Positions 8,551 through 16,926 are shown, numbered from the stretch's first letter. The stretch: DNA of 31,748 nt from Gammaproteobacteria bacterium UBA7449 (GCA_002477465.1 DLPV01000010.1:1-31748); one strand, 5' to 3'. Notes: generated by a model from the letters alone, not told the origin. Numbers and translations are program-made.

Positions 8551-9846
8551 CTAGCCCGTATTCTCCAGAAACTCCAGAATCAATCGAGAAACGACTGCGG
8601 CCTGTTCCTGCTGCACCCAGTGACCGGCTCCATCAACAAGATGGACGGCACGCATGTCCGTACAGGCTTGCTCCTGCATGCGCTCGAATGACCCTGGGCT
8701 CTGGAATGTTCCCCAGTCGCTCTTGCCGCTGATAAACATGGAGGGCTGATCGATCGTTTTGCCAGAATACAGCTCCACTTCCGCCCGCCCAATTGTCGTG
8801 CCACCCATGCGATAGCCATTCAGCCCGCCTTGAAAGCTGGTGCGGCCATACTCGGTGGCATAGACCTCGAGCTCATCATCTGGCAACCAGCTATTCGCAG
8901 CTATTTCTGCAGCGGAAGGCATCTTCGCCGCGACTGTTTCTGCCATGCCTGCATCAAGGTCCATGATGTAGTACTCGGGCATCAGTGCCCATTGCTCTGC
9001 CGTGCGCGCGGCAAGTCGATGCGGTTGGTTTCCTTCCCAGTCGGCACTCTTGAAATGATAATAGGCGCGAATAAAATCATGGATGCCCGGCTCCGCGTGC
9101 CACATATTTTCATTCGCTTCACGGGTTCTGTAATAACGCTGATAGTGCTTTCGAGGCCTTGGCAAGTTTGCCAAATCAGCATAAATATCCGTCGGAGCAG
9201 AGGCAGCTGGCCGGGTAGGGTTATTTACGGTATCAAAGGGCAAAGTTGAAACCCCGCCAAAAGGCGCGCTCATCATTACCACGGATTTGTATATATCAGG
9301 GCGAGTAAGAGCACACCAGCCGGCCAGCGGTGCGCCAGCATCGTGACCAATAACTGCGTCAACCGACTCATAGCCAAAGGCAGCAACCAGGCCCAGGGCA
9401 TCGCGAACTTTGTTAAGGCGACGAAACGGTGTCAGATCTGTGTCGTAATCCGAACTCCAGCCGGTGGTCCGCCCATAACCGCGCACATCAGGTGCGATAA
9501 CGTGATAACCAGCCTCAGCCAGCGGCAACATGATTCGCCGCCAACTGTAGGCGAGTTCGGGAAAGCCATGCAGTAGCAACAGGGCTGGCCTGCCGCTCGA
9601 TTCATAGCCAGCTTCCAGGACATGAATGCGCAGCCCATTTATATCATCAACGAAACGGGAGCGAATGCCTGCCGGCAACCAGGCAGAGGGATAAGGCTCA
9701 AGTACTACGCCGGCACCAGTCGGCTGAGCTAAAGCAGCGCCCGGGCTAAGTAGGGCAAGTGTAGATAGTGTGGACAAAGAGGAAAGCCCAGCAGGGACAA
9801 ACACTGAGGAGACTTGCAAAAATTGTCTACGCGAATAATCACTCAT
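8551..9846 (-). CDS. Tat-exported alpha/beta hydrolase, epoxide hydrolase-like
   Basis: A 431-residue alpha/beta hydrolase with a twin-arginine signal (SRRQFLQ at 5-11, hydrophobic to ALA about residue 40). The oxyanion-hole HGFPE is at 93-97, the APDVRGYGRT loop at 118-127, and the nucleophile elbow reads GHDAG (167-171), so the nucleophile is Asp169 as in epoxide hydrolases and haloalkane dehalogenases rather than Ser. The catalytic His is H409 in GAGHWVQQEQ. HGFPE plus an Asp elbow favours epoxide hydrolase. GGAG lies six bases before the ATG. Tat export implies a periplasmic epoxide hydrolase, which is less common than the cytoplasmic form. Nothing nearby makes epoxides, though AlkB-type enzymes can. 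Confidence 0.88.
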   Translation of the reverse strand: MSDYSRRQFLQVSSVFVPAGLSSLSTLSTLALLSPGAALAQPTGAGVVLEPYPSAWLPAGIRSRFVDDINGLRIHVLEAGYESSGRPALLLLHGFPELAYSWRRIMLPLAEAGYHVIAPDVRGYGRTTGWSSDYDTDLTPFRRLNKVRDALGLVAAFGYESVDAVIGHDAGAPLAGWCALTRPDIYKSVVMMSAPFGGVSTLPFDTVNNPTRPAASAPTDIYADLANLPRPRKHYQRYYRTREANENMWHAEPGIHDFIRAYYHFKSADWEGNQPHRLAARTAEQWALMPEYYIMDLDAGMAETVAAKMPSAAEIAANSWLPDDELEVYATEYGRTSFQGGLNGYRMGGTTIGRAEVELYSGKTIDQPSMFISGKSDWGTFQSPGSFERMQEQACTDMRAVHLVDGAGHWVQQEQAAVVSRLILEFLENTG

Positions 9847-9920
9847 AAGCGCTCCGCAGGATTAGCCAGGAACTCATTGACTTGGTTCGGGCCACTCAGA
9901 GCGCCCCGTAGGATGAAAGG

Positions 9921-9949
9921 TGACAAATAAATCATTCCTATTTATTGCC
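9921..9949 (+). repeat. family A repeat, degenerate
   Basis: GACAAATAAATCATTCCTA followed by TTTATTGC. The CTGTCCC core has decayed to CATTCC. It lies between the hydrolase promoter and the transporter fragment. Confidence 0.55.
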
Positions 9950-9950
9950 T

Positions 9951-10175
9951 TCAATAACTCAGAATAGTGACTGCAGCAACCAGAAATATTGCGATCGGTG
10001 CCAAATAGCGCATGATGAAATGCCAGCTGCGGTAGCCCAGGGTATTGCTCAGACCCAACTCTTCCTGAGTAGCCTCGGTTGACATCACCCAACCGACAAA
10101 CAGGGTAATACAGAAGGCGCTGAGCAGGATCAGGTTGTTCACCACGAAGAAATCGATGGTGACTACGTAGCCCAT
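9951..10175 (-). pseudogene. C-terminal fragment of NSS-family sodium symporter
   Basis: The 74-residue frame encodes two transmembrane helices (about 14-35 and 56-73) with FVGWVMS and EELG between them and RYLAPIAIFLV in the second. This is the arrangement of the last two helices of sodium:neurotransmitter-symporter family transporters, normally about 450 residues long. The first ten helices are missing and nothing upstream to 10335 restores them. The frame has a good ATG at 10175 with GGAGGA at the right distance, so translation of the fragment as a small membrane protein is possible. The most economical reading is a truncated transporter gene. Confidence 0.6.
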
Positions 10176-10239
10176 AATGGGTTCCTCCAAGTGCGTTAGT
10201 CTTTTGCCTTATAGGCATGGTGAAGTGGTAAAGCATGGT

Positions 10240-10289
10240 AAAGGGGTCAGAGTAAAAATACAGTACTGTGTTTTTACTCTGACCCCTTT
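10240..10289. repeat. family B palindromic repeat
   Basis: A perfect 19-bp inverted repeat (10240-10258 against 10271-10289) whose arms contain GGGGTCAGAGTAAAAA. The 12-base centre holds CAGTACTG, itself a palindrome, so nearly the whole 50 bp can fold. The same sequence recurs at 19675-19726. It may also act as a terminator-like hairpin between the cytochrome gene and the transporter fragment. Confidence 0.93.
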
Positions 10290-10334
10290 TCTTTACTGCT
10301 TAGCTAACTTCCCGCCCCAATGGTTGGGAAGGCA

Positions 10335-12089
10335 TCAATCGATTCCGAGTTGCGCTAGCCTCTCCGGGATGACCGGTGGGGATGCAGAAGGCATATCGGG
10401 GCCTGAGAGGCTTTTGAGAAACTCAATGACTGCCATGCGCTCATCTTGTGTTAGCCGATCGCCGAATTTGTGACCCATGTTGCCCCGACCGAAGCCCTCA
10501 GTATCATAGATGAACATCTGGTCGAGAGATTTCCGGCTCAAATGCGACGCAGTTTCCATGATGCGATCACTTTCTTCCAGTTCTTCACGAGACAATGTTA
10601 AATAAACCATGCCAAGGCTGTCGAGATCATAAGCATTCGGGTCCTCGTTCCTTGCCCAAATCTCAGGGCGGAGCTTCGAATTCAGCACCGCTTCGACGGT
10701 AGGTACCGATCCATTATGAAAGTATGGTGCGGTTGCCCAGACTCCAACTAGCGGTGGCGGCACGTAGCCTTCACCCTCCAGGGGTTCATAAATGGTCCCT
10801 AGACCAGGCTGATCCATCGTTTCAAAGTACGTCTGGAGCTTTGTAATGTGCTCATTGACCGGTGCGAAAGCCTTTACGATTTCGTTGTATTTTGTATCGG
10901 TGCGCGCGTTTTCATATTCCGTGCCGTCGTAGTCCACCATCCAACCGCCCGGCACACTGTAGTCAGGGTTGTCGCCGATTTTGGTGTAGTTACCGTGACA
11001 CCTGTAACAAGCTCTAAAATTATCCCAATCTTTTATAAAGGTGCGCTCGTGAAAAATATCGGCACCTTTCTGAACCAGCTCTGCATCAAGCTTGCCCGGA
11101 AATTCGGGAGAATTAGTCTCACGAGCAAAAGCCAGGGCTTTAGCTGTTGATGCCACGTGATCGCCATGAATGTCGTTAACGTTCGCCGACGTGCCAGTGA
11201 AGTTAAACGAAAAGTGACCGGCATCGTAGGGATTGCCATCGCCATACCAATAGTCAAATGTCTTGTACTTCATCAACCACCACGGCATAGGATTAACCGG
11301 CGGTGTCATATTGTTCTCGATGATGTCGGTCAGCTCTGTCTTTTCAGCACTCACAACCAAACCTTTGTTTTCCGGATCTTCGAGCACTGCACCACGAGCC
11401 CACACACCAAAGGGACCAAAATTGTCCCCGCGACTGGTCCTTTCGGGCGTGAGTGGATTGACTGCGTAACTTTCGCCCATCGCCTCAGCAACGACCTGTT
11501 GCTCCGCAGGAGTTAGACCCGCCATTATCTGAAACATGTTTGGCCCTTCGGTACCCTCTGGACGGGGAGGACTTTGCATCACCGTGTTACTTCCCAGCCC
11601 TGCTACCACCTGGCCATTCACGACCCCAGAGTGGCAGGCAAAACAATTAATGCCTTTTAGCTCAACACCCTCTCTTTCGAAGACCACTTCACCCAGGGAG
11701 ACCTCAGGATCTGAATCGCGCGTGGGTGGCGACGGCAAGCTTCCATTCCTGAAGAATCTTCCATCAGCTGTGCTTGGGTCGTAGCCTAGCCTGTCCATTT
11801 CGGCAGCTGCAGCGTCATCAAGCGCCTTCGAGAAGCTGAGAGGCACTGCGCTGTAGAACATTCTGCCTGAGAAAATTTCTCTGAGACCTTCACTGGCCTC
11901 ATCAGATAGCTGGGCTTCGTCGAACCCGAGGTATTCGAGGGACGGGGCATTGAGTGATCGCTCATTCGAAGATTCAGGCCCGTTCGCGAAGCTCATCATG
12001 AAGCTTGTCATTGATGTGACGACGACAAACAGCGCAGCAAGCAACAGCCGTGGCACTCTGTTTAACCACTGAACAACTTTTATGAACAC
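10335..12089 (-). CDS. dihaem cytochrome c, RoxA/CcpA-MauG superfamily
   Basis: A 584-residue exported protein with an N-terminal hydrophobic segment (13-35) and two haem c sites, CFACH (149-153) and CYRCH (361-365). The 200-residue separation, the phrase PPLVGVWATAPYFHNGSVPT (445-464) and C-terminal LTQDERMAVIEFLKSL match large dihaem proteins related to bacterial cytochrome c peroxidase/MauG and especially the RoxA/RoxB rubber-oxygenase branch. That branch is oxidative, with O2 or peroxide as oxidant. I cannot confirm a polyisoprene-cleaving role; a generic dihaem peroxidase-like role is equally possible. The start is GTG with AGGAG six bases upstream. It is flanked by family B repeats on both sides. 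Confidence 0.82.
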   Translation of the reverse strand: MFIKVVQWLNRVPRLLLAALFVVVTSMTSFMMSFANGPESSNERSLNAPSLEYLGFDEAQLSDEASEGLREIFSGRMFYSAVPLSFSKALDDAAAAEMDRLGYDPSTADGRFFRNGSLPSPPTRDSDPEVSLGEVVFEREGVELKGINCFACHSGVVNGQVVAGLGSNTVMQSPPRPEGTEGPNMFQIMAGLTPAEQQVVAEAMGESYAVNPLTPERTSRGDNFGPFGVWARGAVLEDPENKGLVVSAEKTELTDIIENNMTPPVNPMPWWLMKYKTFDYWYGDGNPYDAGHFSFNFTGTSANVNDIHGDHVASTAKALAFARETNSPEFPGKLDAELVQKGADIFHERTFIKDWDNFRACYRCHGNYTKIGDNPDYSVPGGWMVDYDGTEYENARTDTKYNEIVKAFAPVNEHITKLQTYFETMDQPGLGTIYEPLEGEGYVPPPLVGVWATAPYFHNGSVPTVEAVLNSKLRPEIWARNEDPNAYDLDSLGMVYLTLSREELEESDRIMETASHLSRKSLDQMFIYDTEGFGRGNMGHKFGDRLTQDERMAVIEFLKSLSGPDMPSASPPVIPERLAQLGID

Positions 12090-12477
12090 ATCCTTCTCCT
12101 ATCTGACTCTTATCTCGCAATGGACTGGACTGAAACCGTTTAAAGTGCTGTCTTCCGCCGCTGAGAGGGGGAGAGAGCAAACATTTTGGCTAGTTTACAA
12201 CACACGAGATCAAATGGAAAAAGGTAGAAAAGGGGGTCAGAATACTTTGATCGACAGTCTGATCCAAAAAATCAAACTACTCTGACCCCTTTGATTCCCG
12301 CCCTTTATCCTTTTCTCGGGCATTTTTGATTGTGTCATGGGCCGAATGCTGGCAACTTGGGTTTCCAAATTTTCGGCACTGGATAGATAGACCGATTTTC
12401 TTAATCATAAGACTATTTCAGAAAATGCAGCCCCACTGTATTTTGTAAACTGAGGATAGTCAGGAAGTTAATACTTG
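12090..12477. other. gene-free gap, 388 bp, with repeat
   Basis: A divergent promoter region between the dihaem cytochrome and the anchored hydrolase. It holds a degenerate family B repeat (12228-12292). The rest is AT-rich with no open frame that I can support. Confidence 0.5.
12228..12292. repeat. family B repeat, imperfect copy
   Basis: The left arm reads AAAAGGGGGTCAG then AATACTTTGAT; the right arm is ATCAAACTACTCTGACCCCT. The arms pair imperfectly around an AT-rich middle. Sequence and symmetry match the copies at 10240-10289 and 19675-19726, with a different middle. Confidence 0.8.
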
Positions 12478-13491
12478 ATGGAAACAATCTCAGTAATATC
12501 GGCGTGGATATCGGAAAATGAATCGGTTTTTAGCGGAATGGCTGCGCTGTTAGTATTGAGTGGCTTTATTTTTACTGCATTAAGGTACTTCCGTCAGTCA
12601 TTTGCGCCAAAAATATCCAAGAAATCCGAAGTAATTGAAAGTGAAAAAATCACGCTTCAAAAATTAAGTTCACCGTCACCTCATCCAATCCAATTTGCAA
12701 GTGTAGATGGGCTTCGTATTGCTTTTAATACAATAGGCTCTGCTGAAGAAACTCTCATAGTCTGCCCTGGTATAGTTTCAAACCTGCACGTTGCTGCTCA
12801 CCTACCTGCCATACGGGATTCTATGAATGCTTTGGCAGAATTCTCTAGAGTTGTGTGTTTCGATAAAAGAGGTCAGGGCCTATCGGATACAGTCCTCGGA
12901 ACCACAGAACTGGAAGAAAGATACAAGGACATTGGCGCAGTAGCCGAGGCATCAGGTTCGGAAAAATTTTTCTTGATGGGAATTTCCGAAGGCGGCCCGA
13001 TGAGTATTCGATACGCCATTGAATCGCCGGAGAAAATAAAAGGACTTATCCTTTTTGGAACCTCTGCAAAATTTGTCCAAAGCGAAGATTTTCAGATTGG
13101 AATTTCAGAAAAAGGGTTAGATGCGCTAGCTGAAAGCTGGGGTAGTGGACGAGCCAGAAACACATTTTTTCCAAGCATGAGCCGCAATGAAATGGACGAC
13201 GATGTTTATAAAGGCTTGGAACGGCTGCTTGCAGAACGAGATTCTATGCGCCAGCTTGTCGGATACATGAAAACTTTGGACGTTCGGGAGATTGTCCCAA
13301 ATGTCTCTTGCCCATGTTTAGTTATTCACTTCAGTGGAGATATGGCTATACCAGTGCGGCTAGGCAGGGCTCTAGCTGAAAACCTGCCCAACTGCGAATT
13401 CCTGGAAGTCGCCGGCATTGACCATAGTGATTTAGCCAAATCTCCTGAAGCAATCAAAGCTATTCATGAATTTATGATTAGTAATTCGTAG
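12478..13491 (+). CDS. membrane-anchored alpha/beta hydrolase
   Basis: A 337-residue protein with one N-terminal transmembrane helix (about 18-38) and a linker rich in Lys, Ser and Glu, then an alpha/beta hydrolase domain from about residue 70. The domain has the CPGIVSNLHVAAH oxyanion region, FDKRGQGLSD (128-137), the nucleophile elbow GISEGG (Ser170), an acid in HFSGDMAIPV and the catalytic His in GIDHSDL. This style (DGLRIAF, then DKRGQGLSD) is that of hydrolase domains which in other proteins are fused to adenylate cyclase or LuxR domains. Here no such domain follows. The ATG at 12478 is preceded by AGGAAG. The gene is clearly more AT-rich than alkB and the genes after 20 kb. Confidence 0.83.
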   Translation: METISVISAWISENESVFSGMAALLVLSGFIFTALRYFRQSFAPKISKKSEVIESEKITLQKLSSPSPHPIQFASVDGLRIAFNTIGSAEETLIVCPGIVSNLHVAAHLPAIRDSMNALAEFSRVVCFDKRGQGLSDTVLGTTELEERYKDIGAVAEASGSEKFFLMGISEGGPMSIRYAIESPEKIKGLILFGTSAKFVQSEDFQIGISEKGLDALAESWGSGRARNTFFPSMSRNEMDDDVYKGLERLLAERDSMRQLVGYMKTLDVREIVPNVSCPCLVIHFSGDMAIPVRLGRALAENLPNCEFLEVAGIDHSDLAKSPEAIKAIHEFMISNS

Positions 13492-13508
13492 CAGTCTGAT
13501 GATTGCGT

Positions 13509-13530
13509 CAAATAAATCTGTCCCTATTTT
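13509..13530 (+). repeat. family A repeat
   Basis: CAAATAAATCTGTCCCTATT, a consensus copy 18 bp after the hydrolase stop. Confidence 0.87.
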
Positions 13531-13590
13531 GCCTATGATCTCCAACACGGACAATTCTATGTGATCCACATGTTTAGCAAACTGCAGGGG

Positions 13591-13614
13591 TCCTTACTAA
13601 ATCTGTGCCCTTTT
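13591..13614 (+). repeat. family A repeat, degenerate
   Basis: TCCTTACTAAATCTGTGCCC followed by TTTT. It lies 60 bp after the previous copy and just upstream of the PhyH gene. Confidence 0.6.
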
Positions 13615-13656
13615 ATGCGATGAGCGCTATCATTATCACTGCGTACTGAAAATACT

Positions 13657-14832
13657 ATGAGCAAATTTAATTTCTCGAAATCTATAGACGCTTGCGCCAG
13701 TCACTATGGAGATGAAGCGGAAGCAGCTAAGGAGTATCTCACTGAAGGGTTGCGGCGTGCGCTTGCGCTTGATAATCGTGGCCCTATTAAATTTGACGAA
13801 GACGGTAAACTGGATGAGAAAATATTGGATGCCTATTCACGACATGGATTCTATGTTTTTGAATCGGTTATTAAGCCGCGAGAGCTCGCGGACATTCAGG
13901 CGGACATTGCTGAATTACGAGATCGGTTTCCCATAGCGCCAGGCGCTGCGGTAGACAAGGCAGGACGAAAAGCGATAGGCGTGGATTGCAAAGGAGCCGG
14001 TTTACGTTGGAGTAAGCCGTTAAGCGATCCTTTTGGAGGAACTACTGCATCCAATGGCAGACATCAGGTAAAACTTACGGAGCTGTCTGCTGCGCTTGAT
14101 GCACCTGAAGCAGTACCATTTATTCTTTCCGGATCACTGCAATTTTCAGATGCAGCTCTGCGAACCTATGCGCATCCTGATCTATTGCGCGTTGCAGAGA
14201 CCATTAATGGAGAGGATTTCGCGCCTTTTAATGAAGTCCTCTTCATCAAAGATCCAGGTCTGGGCGCAGCTGTTTCTTGGCATCAGGATGGGGATACGCA
14301 TTGGGATAATCCTGAATTTGATGAAGGGATCCATGGATTTAACTTCATGGCACAAGTCTATGGAAGCTCACCCGTTAATGGCGTTTGGACCGTGCCCGGC
14401 ACTCACAAAGTTGGCAAGATGGACGTTAAGGCAATGGTCGAAGATTCTGGGAGTGAGCGCCTGAGCGATGCGGTTCCGCTTGTTTGCGAAGCTGGAGATG
14501 TAGTAATTTGCAATCGTCAACTTGTGCATGGCTCTTTCGCGAATGCGGGGTTTGAACCACGGTTAACGATAAATTTCGGCTTTCATCGCCGTTCTTCTGT
14601 GCTTAATGTAAAAGGCGCTGGTATCCACAGCCCAAGTCAGATTTATACTGACGAGATCATCGAGGAACGCTCAAAAGTTATTGGATACGCGATAGATGCC
14701 CGTAGCCAAAAGTATCCGCACGAGGAACCATTTGTATACAAACCTTTCTCTGTGAGGAATAAATCGTTTACCTGGTGCGATAGAGCAAGAGCCGAGATAA
14801 AAGACTATAACTTGCTAGATCTCAGTATTTAG
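13657..14832 (+). CDS. phytanoyl-CoA dioxygenase (PhyH) family protein
   Basis: A 391-residue Fe(II)/2-oxoglutarate-dependent oxygenase of the PhyH family. The iron facial triad is visible as H209-x-D211 in VSWHQDGDTHWD and the distal H291 in RQLVHGSFANAG; R302 in EPRLTINFGFHRRS is placed to hold 2-oxoglutarate. WTVPGTHKVGKMD between them is the usual PGSH-type motif. The family hydroxylates fatty acyl-CoA analogues, small amino acids or secondary metabolites; the substrate here is unknown. There is no convincing ribosome binding site before the ATG. The gene belongs to the AT-rich block and has a repeat on either side. Confidence 0.9.
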   Translation: MSKFNFSKSIDACASHYGDEAEAAKEYLTEGLRRALALDNRGPIKFDEDGKLDEKILDAYSRHGFYVFESVIKPRELADIQADIAELRDRFPIAPGAAVDKAGRKAIGVDCKGAGLRWSKPLSDPFGGTTASNGRHQVKLTELSAALDAPEAVPFILSGSLQFSDAALRTYAHPDLLRVAETINGEDFAPFNEVLFIKDPGLGAAVSWHQDGDTHWDNPEFDEGIHGFNFMAQVYGSSPVNGVWTVPGTHKVGKMDVKAMVEDSGSERLSDAVPLVCEAGDVVICNRQLVHGSFANAGFEPRLTINFGFHRRSSVLNVKGAGIHSPSQIYTDEIIEERSKVIGYAIDARSQKYPHEEPFVYKPFSVRNKSFTWCDRARAEIKDYNLLDLSI

Positions 14833-14881
14833 GGTTGTGGGTATCCCGTAGATTCACTGACCCCATTAGTATGACCCCTTT
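14833..14881. repeat. composite degenerate family C/B remnant
   Basis: GGTTGTGGGTATCCC is a decayed family C core, and GACCCCATTAGTATGACCCC next to it repeats the GACCCC half of family B twice. It begins immediately after the stop codon of the PhyH gene. Confidence 0.6.
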
Positions 14882-14941
14882 TGTAATATCGCCGAGCCCT
14901 ATACATTATGCTGGGCTCGGATGTGACCTGGGATAAGATTT

Positions 14942-15460
14942 ATGAACAGTTCAGACCTGTTGATTCAGTTAGCTGAAATTGCGGTTGCATTCGCTGGCTT
15001 CAGTGGTGTCGTAGCTGCTTTGGGATCGAAAAATGTCTGGAGTACAGTGGCAGTTTTTCGTTTTCAGAATCTTCTGCTGATATCCATAATGTGTGTGTTT
15101 CTCAGTCTGCTTCCACAAGCACTGTCTTTTTACGGCCTCCAAGAAAGGGATGTATGGAAAGTTGCATCCTCAGTGATGCTCGTCGTGATATTGATTTTCA
15201 TGTTCCAGCGCGGATTTAAGTTAGTGAATCTGTTGAATTTAGAGCCTGCTGATCAGCTGCTTCGAATTGTAGGGACTGCCATTTATCTGCTGAGTGTGCT
15301 CTCTGTTACAGCGCTGAGTCTTGGTCTCGCTGAGTATCGGCCAATTGAGGCCACCTATGTGTCTAGCATTATAGTGCTGCTGTTTGTATCAGCTCTTCAG
15401 TTTGCAGTTTTGACCCTAACGGCGATCCAGTCAGGTCGACAAGTAGGTCAGTGGCACTGA
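14942..15460 (+). CDS. four-helix membrane protein, unknown
   Basis: A 172-residue integral membrane protein with four predicted helices at about 7-28, 43-64, 75-92 and 108-130, and perhaps a fifth at 139-160. The opening LLIQLAEIAVAFAGFSGVVA is reminiscent of a family of small hypothetical proteins in marine gammaproteobacteria, which I know only as uncharacterised. There is no catalytic motif. The upstream ribosome binding site is weak. It converges on the class V PLP gene with a 24-bp gap. The composition matches the AT-rich block that starts at 12.4 kb. Function unknown. Confidence 0.75.
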   Translation: MNSSDLLIQLAEIAVAFAGFSGVVAALGSKNVWSTVAVFRFQNLLLISIMCVFLSLLPQALSFYGLQERDVWKVASSVMLVVILIFMFQRGFKLVNLLNLEPADQLLRIVGTAIYLLSVLSVTALSLGLAEYRPIEATYVSSIIVLLFVSALQFAVLTLTAIQSGRQVGQWH

Positions 15461-15484
15461 CTCCTTTTCTATTTTTCAAAAAGA

Positions 15485-16519
15485 CTATGCGACAAGCGCC
15501 TCTACCAGCAGCTCAACATCTTCTATCTGATTATAAAGATGAAATCCCACCCTCAAGCGCCCTGCTCTGGAGGCAGTGCTCAATTGTTGTAGCTTCTCTG
15601 TGTGAGTTGTTTCAGGCAATTCGAGAGAAACAATCGCTGAGTCACTGGCAGCGAGCTTGAGACGGTCCCGAAACAGATTCGCCAGCGTGACGTTGTGTTC
15701 ATGGATCTTGCCTACACCAACCTCACGGATGAATCGCAGCGCTGCTGCTGTTCCAACCCACGCCAACCAGGCCGGCGACAGGTCAAAGCGTCGAGCCTGC
15801 TCGGCCAATCGCAGCGGCGGGCCATAGATGGATTCCCAGATTTCTTCCCCTGCGTACCATCCTGGATAAAGCAAGTCTGGGAGATCGAATACTTCCTTGC
15901 GTACGGTCATAAACGCGCTACCGCGCGGAGACATTAACCACTTGTAGGTGCCAGTGACGGTAAAGTCATAAAGGCCTGCATCAAAAGGCAACCAGCCTGC
16001 AGCTTGTGTGGTATCAACCAGGGTCACGGCACCGCAGCCCCGCGCAATATCGGCGACAGTTTTGCCATCCACCACACGCCCGTCTGCTGACTGAACCAGA
16101 CTAAAAGCAACCAGATCAGTTTCGGAGGTAATGCTAGTCGCCAGCTCATCGAGCGGGACGAATGTCACATTCAGATCATCACGGGCAAGAAACGGAAATA
16201 TCACCGAAGTGAATTCCTCCTGGGGACACAATACTCGAGACCCAGGAGACAATCCTGCTGCCACCATCCCAACCAGTGCCGATACCTGACTCCCTATGGC
16301 AACATTGTCTTGCGATACTTTAACCAGCTCTGCGAACAAATTGCGCGCTTCATCGACGTATGCGTCATAGCTGGGCGCAGTCACCTTGCCTTCTTGCCAG
16401 GCGTCGATCGCAGCTCGCAGCTCATCCGCGGCAGTGGCCGGAGGCAAGCCGACCGATGCCGTGTTCAGATAGCGACGGGCACCTGGAAATTCGTGTGTGA
16501 GATTGGAAAGCATAGTCAT
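15485..16519 (-). CDS. class V PLP-dependent aminotransferase-like enzyme
   Basis: A 344-residue fold-type I PLP enzyme of the aminotransferase class V/cysteine desulfurase group. The opening RRYLNTASVGLPP (16-27) is typical of kynureninase- or isopenicillin-epimerase-like members. VDTTQAAGWLPFD (168-180) contains Asp169 that contacts the pyridine nitrogen, and the Schiff-base lysine is K193 in TGTYKWLMSPRG. No desulfurase active-site Cys loop is apparent, so it is more likely an epimerase, lyase or transaminase of small molecules. It is slightly shorter than typical members (370-400). No partner gene nearby hints at a substrate. Confidence 0.87.
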   Translation of the reverse strand: MTMLSNLTHEFPGARRYLNTASVGLPPATAADELRAAIDAWQEGKVTAPSYDAYVDEARNLFAELVKVSQDNVAIGSQVSALVGMVAAGLSPGSRVLCPQEEFTSVIFPFLARDDLNVTFVPLDELATSITSETDLVAFSLVQSADGRVVDGKTVADIARGCGAVTLVDTTQAAGWLPFDAGLYDFTVTGTYKWLMSPRGSAFMTVRKEVFDLPDLLYPGWYAGEEIWESIYGPPLRLAEQARRFDLSPAWLAWVGTAAALRFIREVGVGKIHEHNVTLANLFRDRLKLAASDSAIVSLELPETTHTEKLQQLSTASRAGRLRVGFHLYNQIEDVELLVEALVA

Positions 16520-16549
16520 AGTCGAATGTTAGAAGGGGACACTCACAAC

Positions 16550-16900
16550 CTAACGCAATAAACTATCAATATCTATATTTTCAGATCGGCAATAGTCCCT
16601 GCCCTTTTTCACCCATTTGGAGATGGCTTGCTGGCTCATACCCATCTTCAGGCCAATATCCAACATCGTTAATCCGAGCTCCTCCGTGCCCCAGCAGCAG
16701 ATAAGCGATTTTGCTTTCGACAGATTATTTGCTCGTGCTTTCTTCTTCAGATCCTGGGCATCCACGCCGTAAGCCTTGCAAACCCGATCTATCACGGCGT
16801 CCAGCGTCCACCCTTGTTGCTGCCTAAGCGTCTTTCTTTCCAGGCTTAGCTCGTTATCCGCCAATGCTTGTTCTACAAATCTTCCCCAACCCCCAACCAA
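16550..16900 (-). pseudogene. C-terminal remnant of a Y1/IS200-like transposase
   Basis: The 116-residue frame reads like the C-terminal third of the REP-associated Y1 tyrosine transposases with a helical DNA-binding tail: WTLDAVIDRVCKAYGVDAQD, then KAKSLICCWGTEELGLTMLD and the helix-turn-helix MSQQAISKWVKKG. The catalytic part (the HUH motif and Tyr) is missing. The frame opens with a TTG and no ribosome binding site, and is directly preceded by a family C repeat. I read this as a 5'-deleted transposase gene. The alternative is a free-standing DNA-binding protein, less likely given the poor start. Confidence 0.7.
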
Positions 16901-16901
16901 T

Positions 16902-16926
16902 TAAGTTGTTAAGTTGTGGGTGTCCC
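16902..16926 (+). repeat. family C repeat, copy 3
   Basis: A 25-bp element ending in AAGTTGTGGGTGTCCC, identical to the copy at 5785-5810 over its length. It abuts the 5' end of the transposase remnant, which supports the idea that this repeat is part of, or a target of, that element. Confidence 0.9.
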
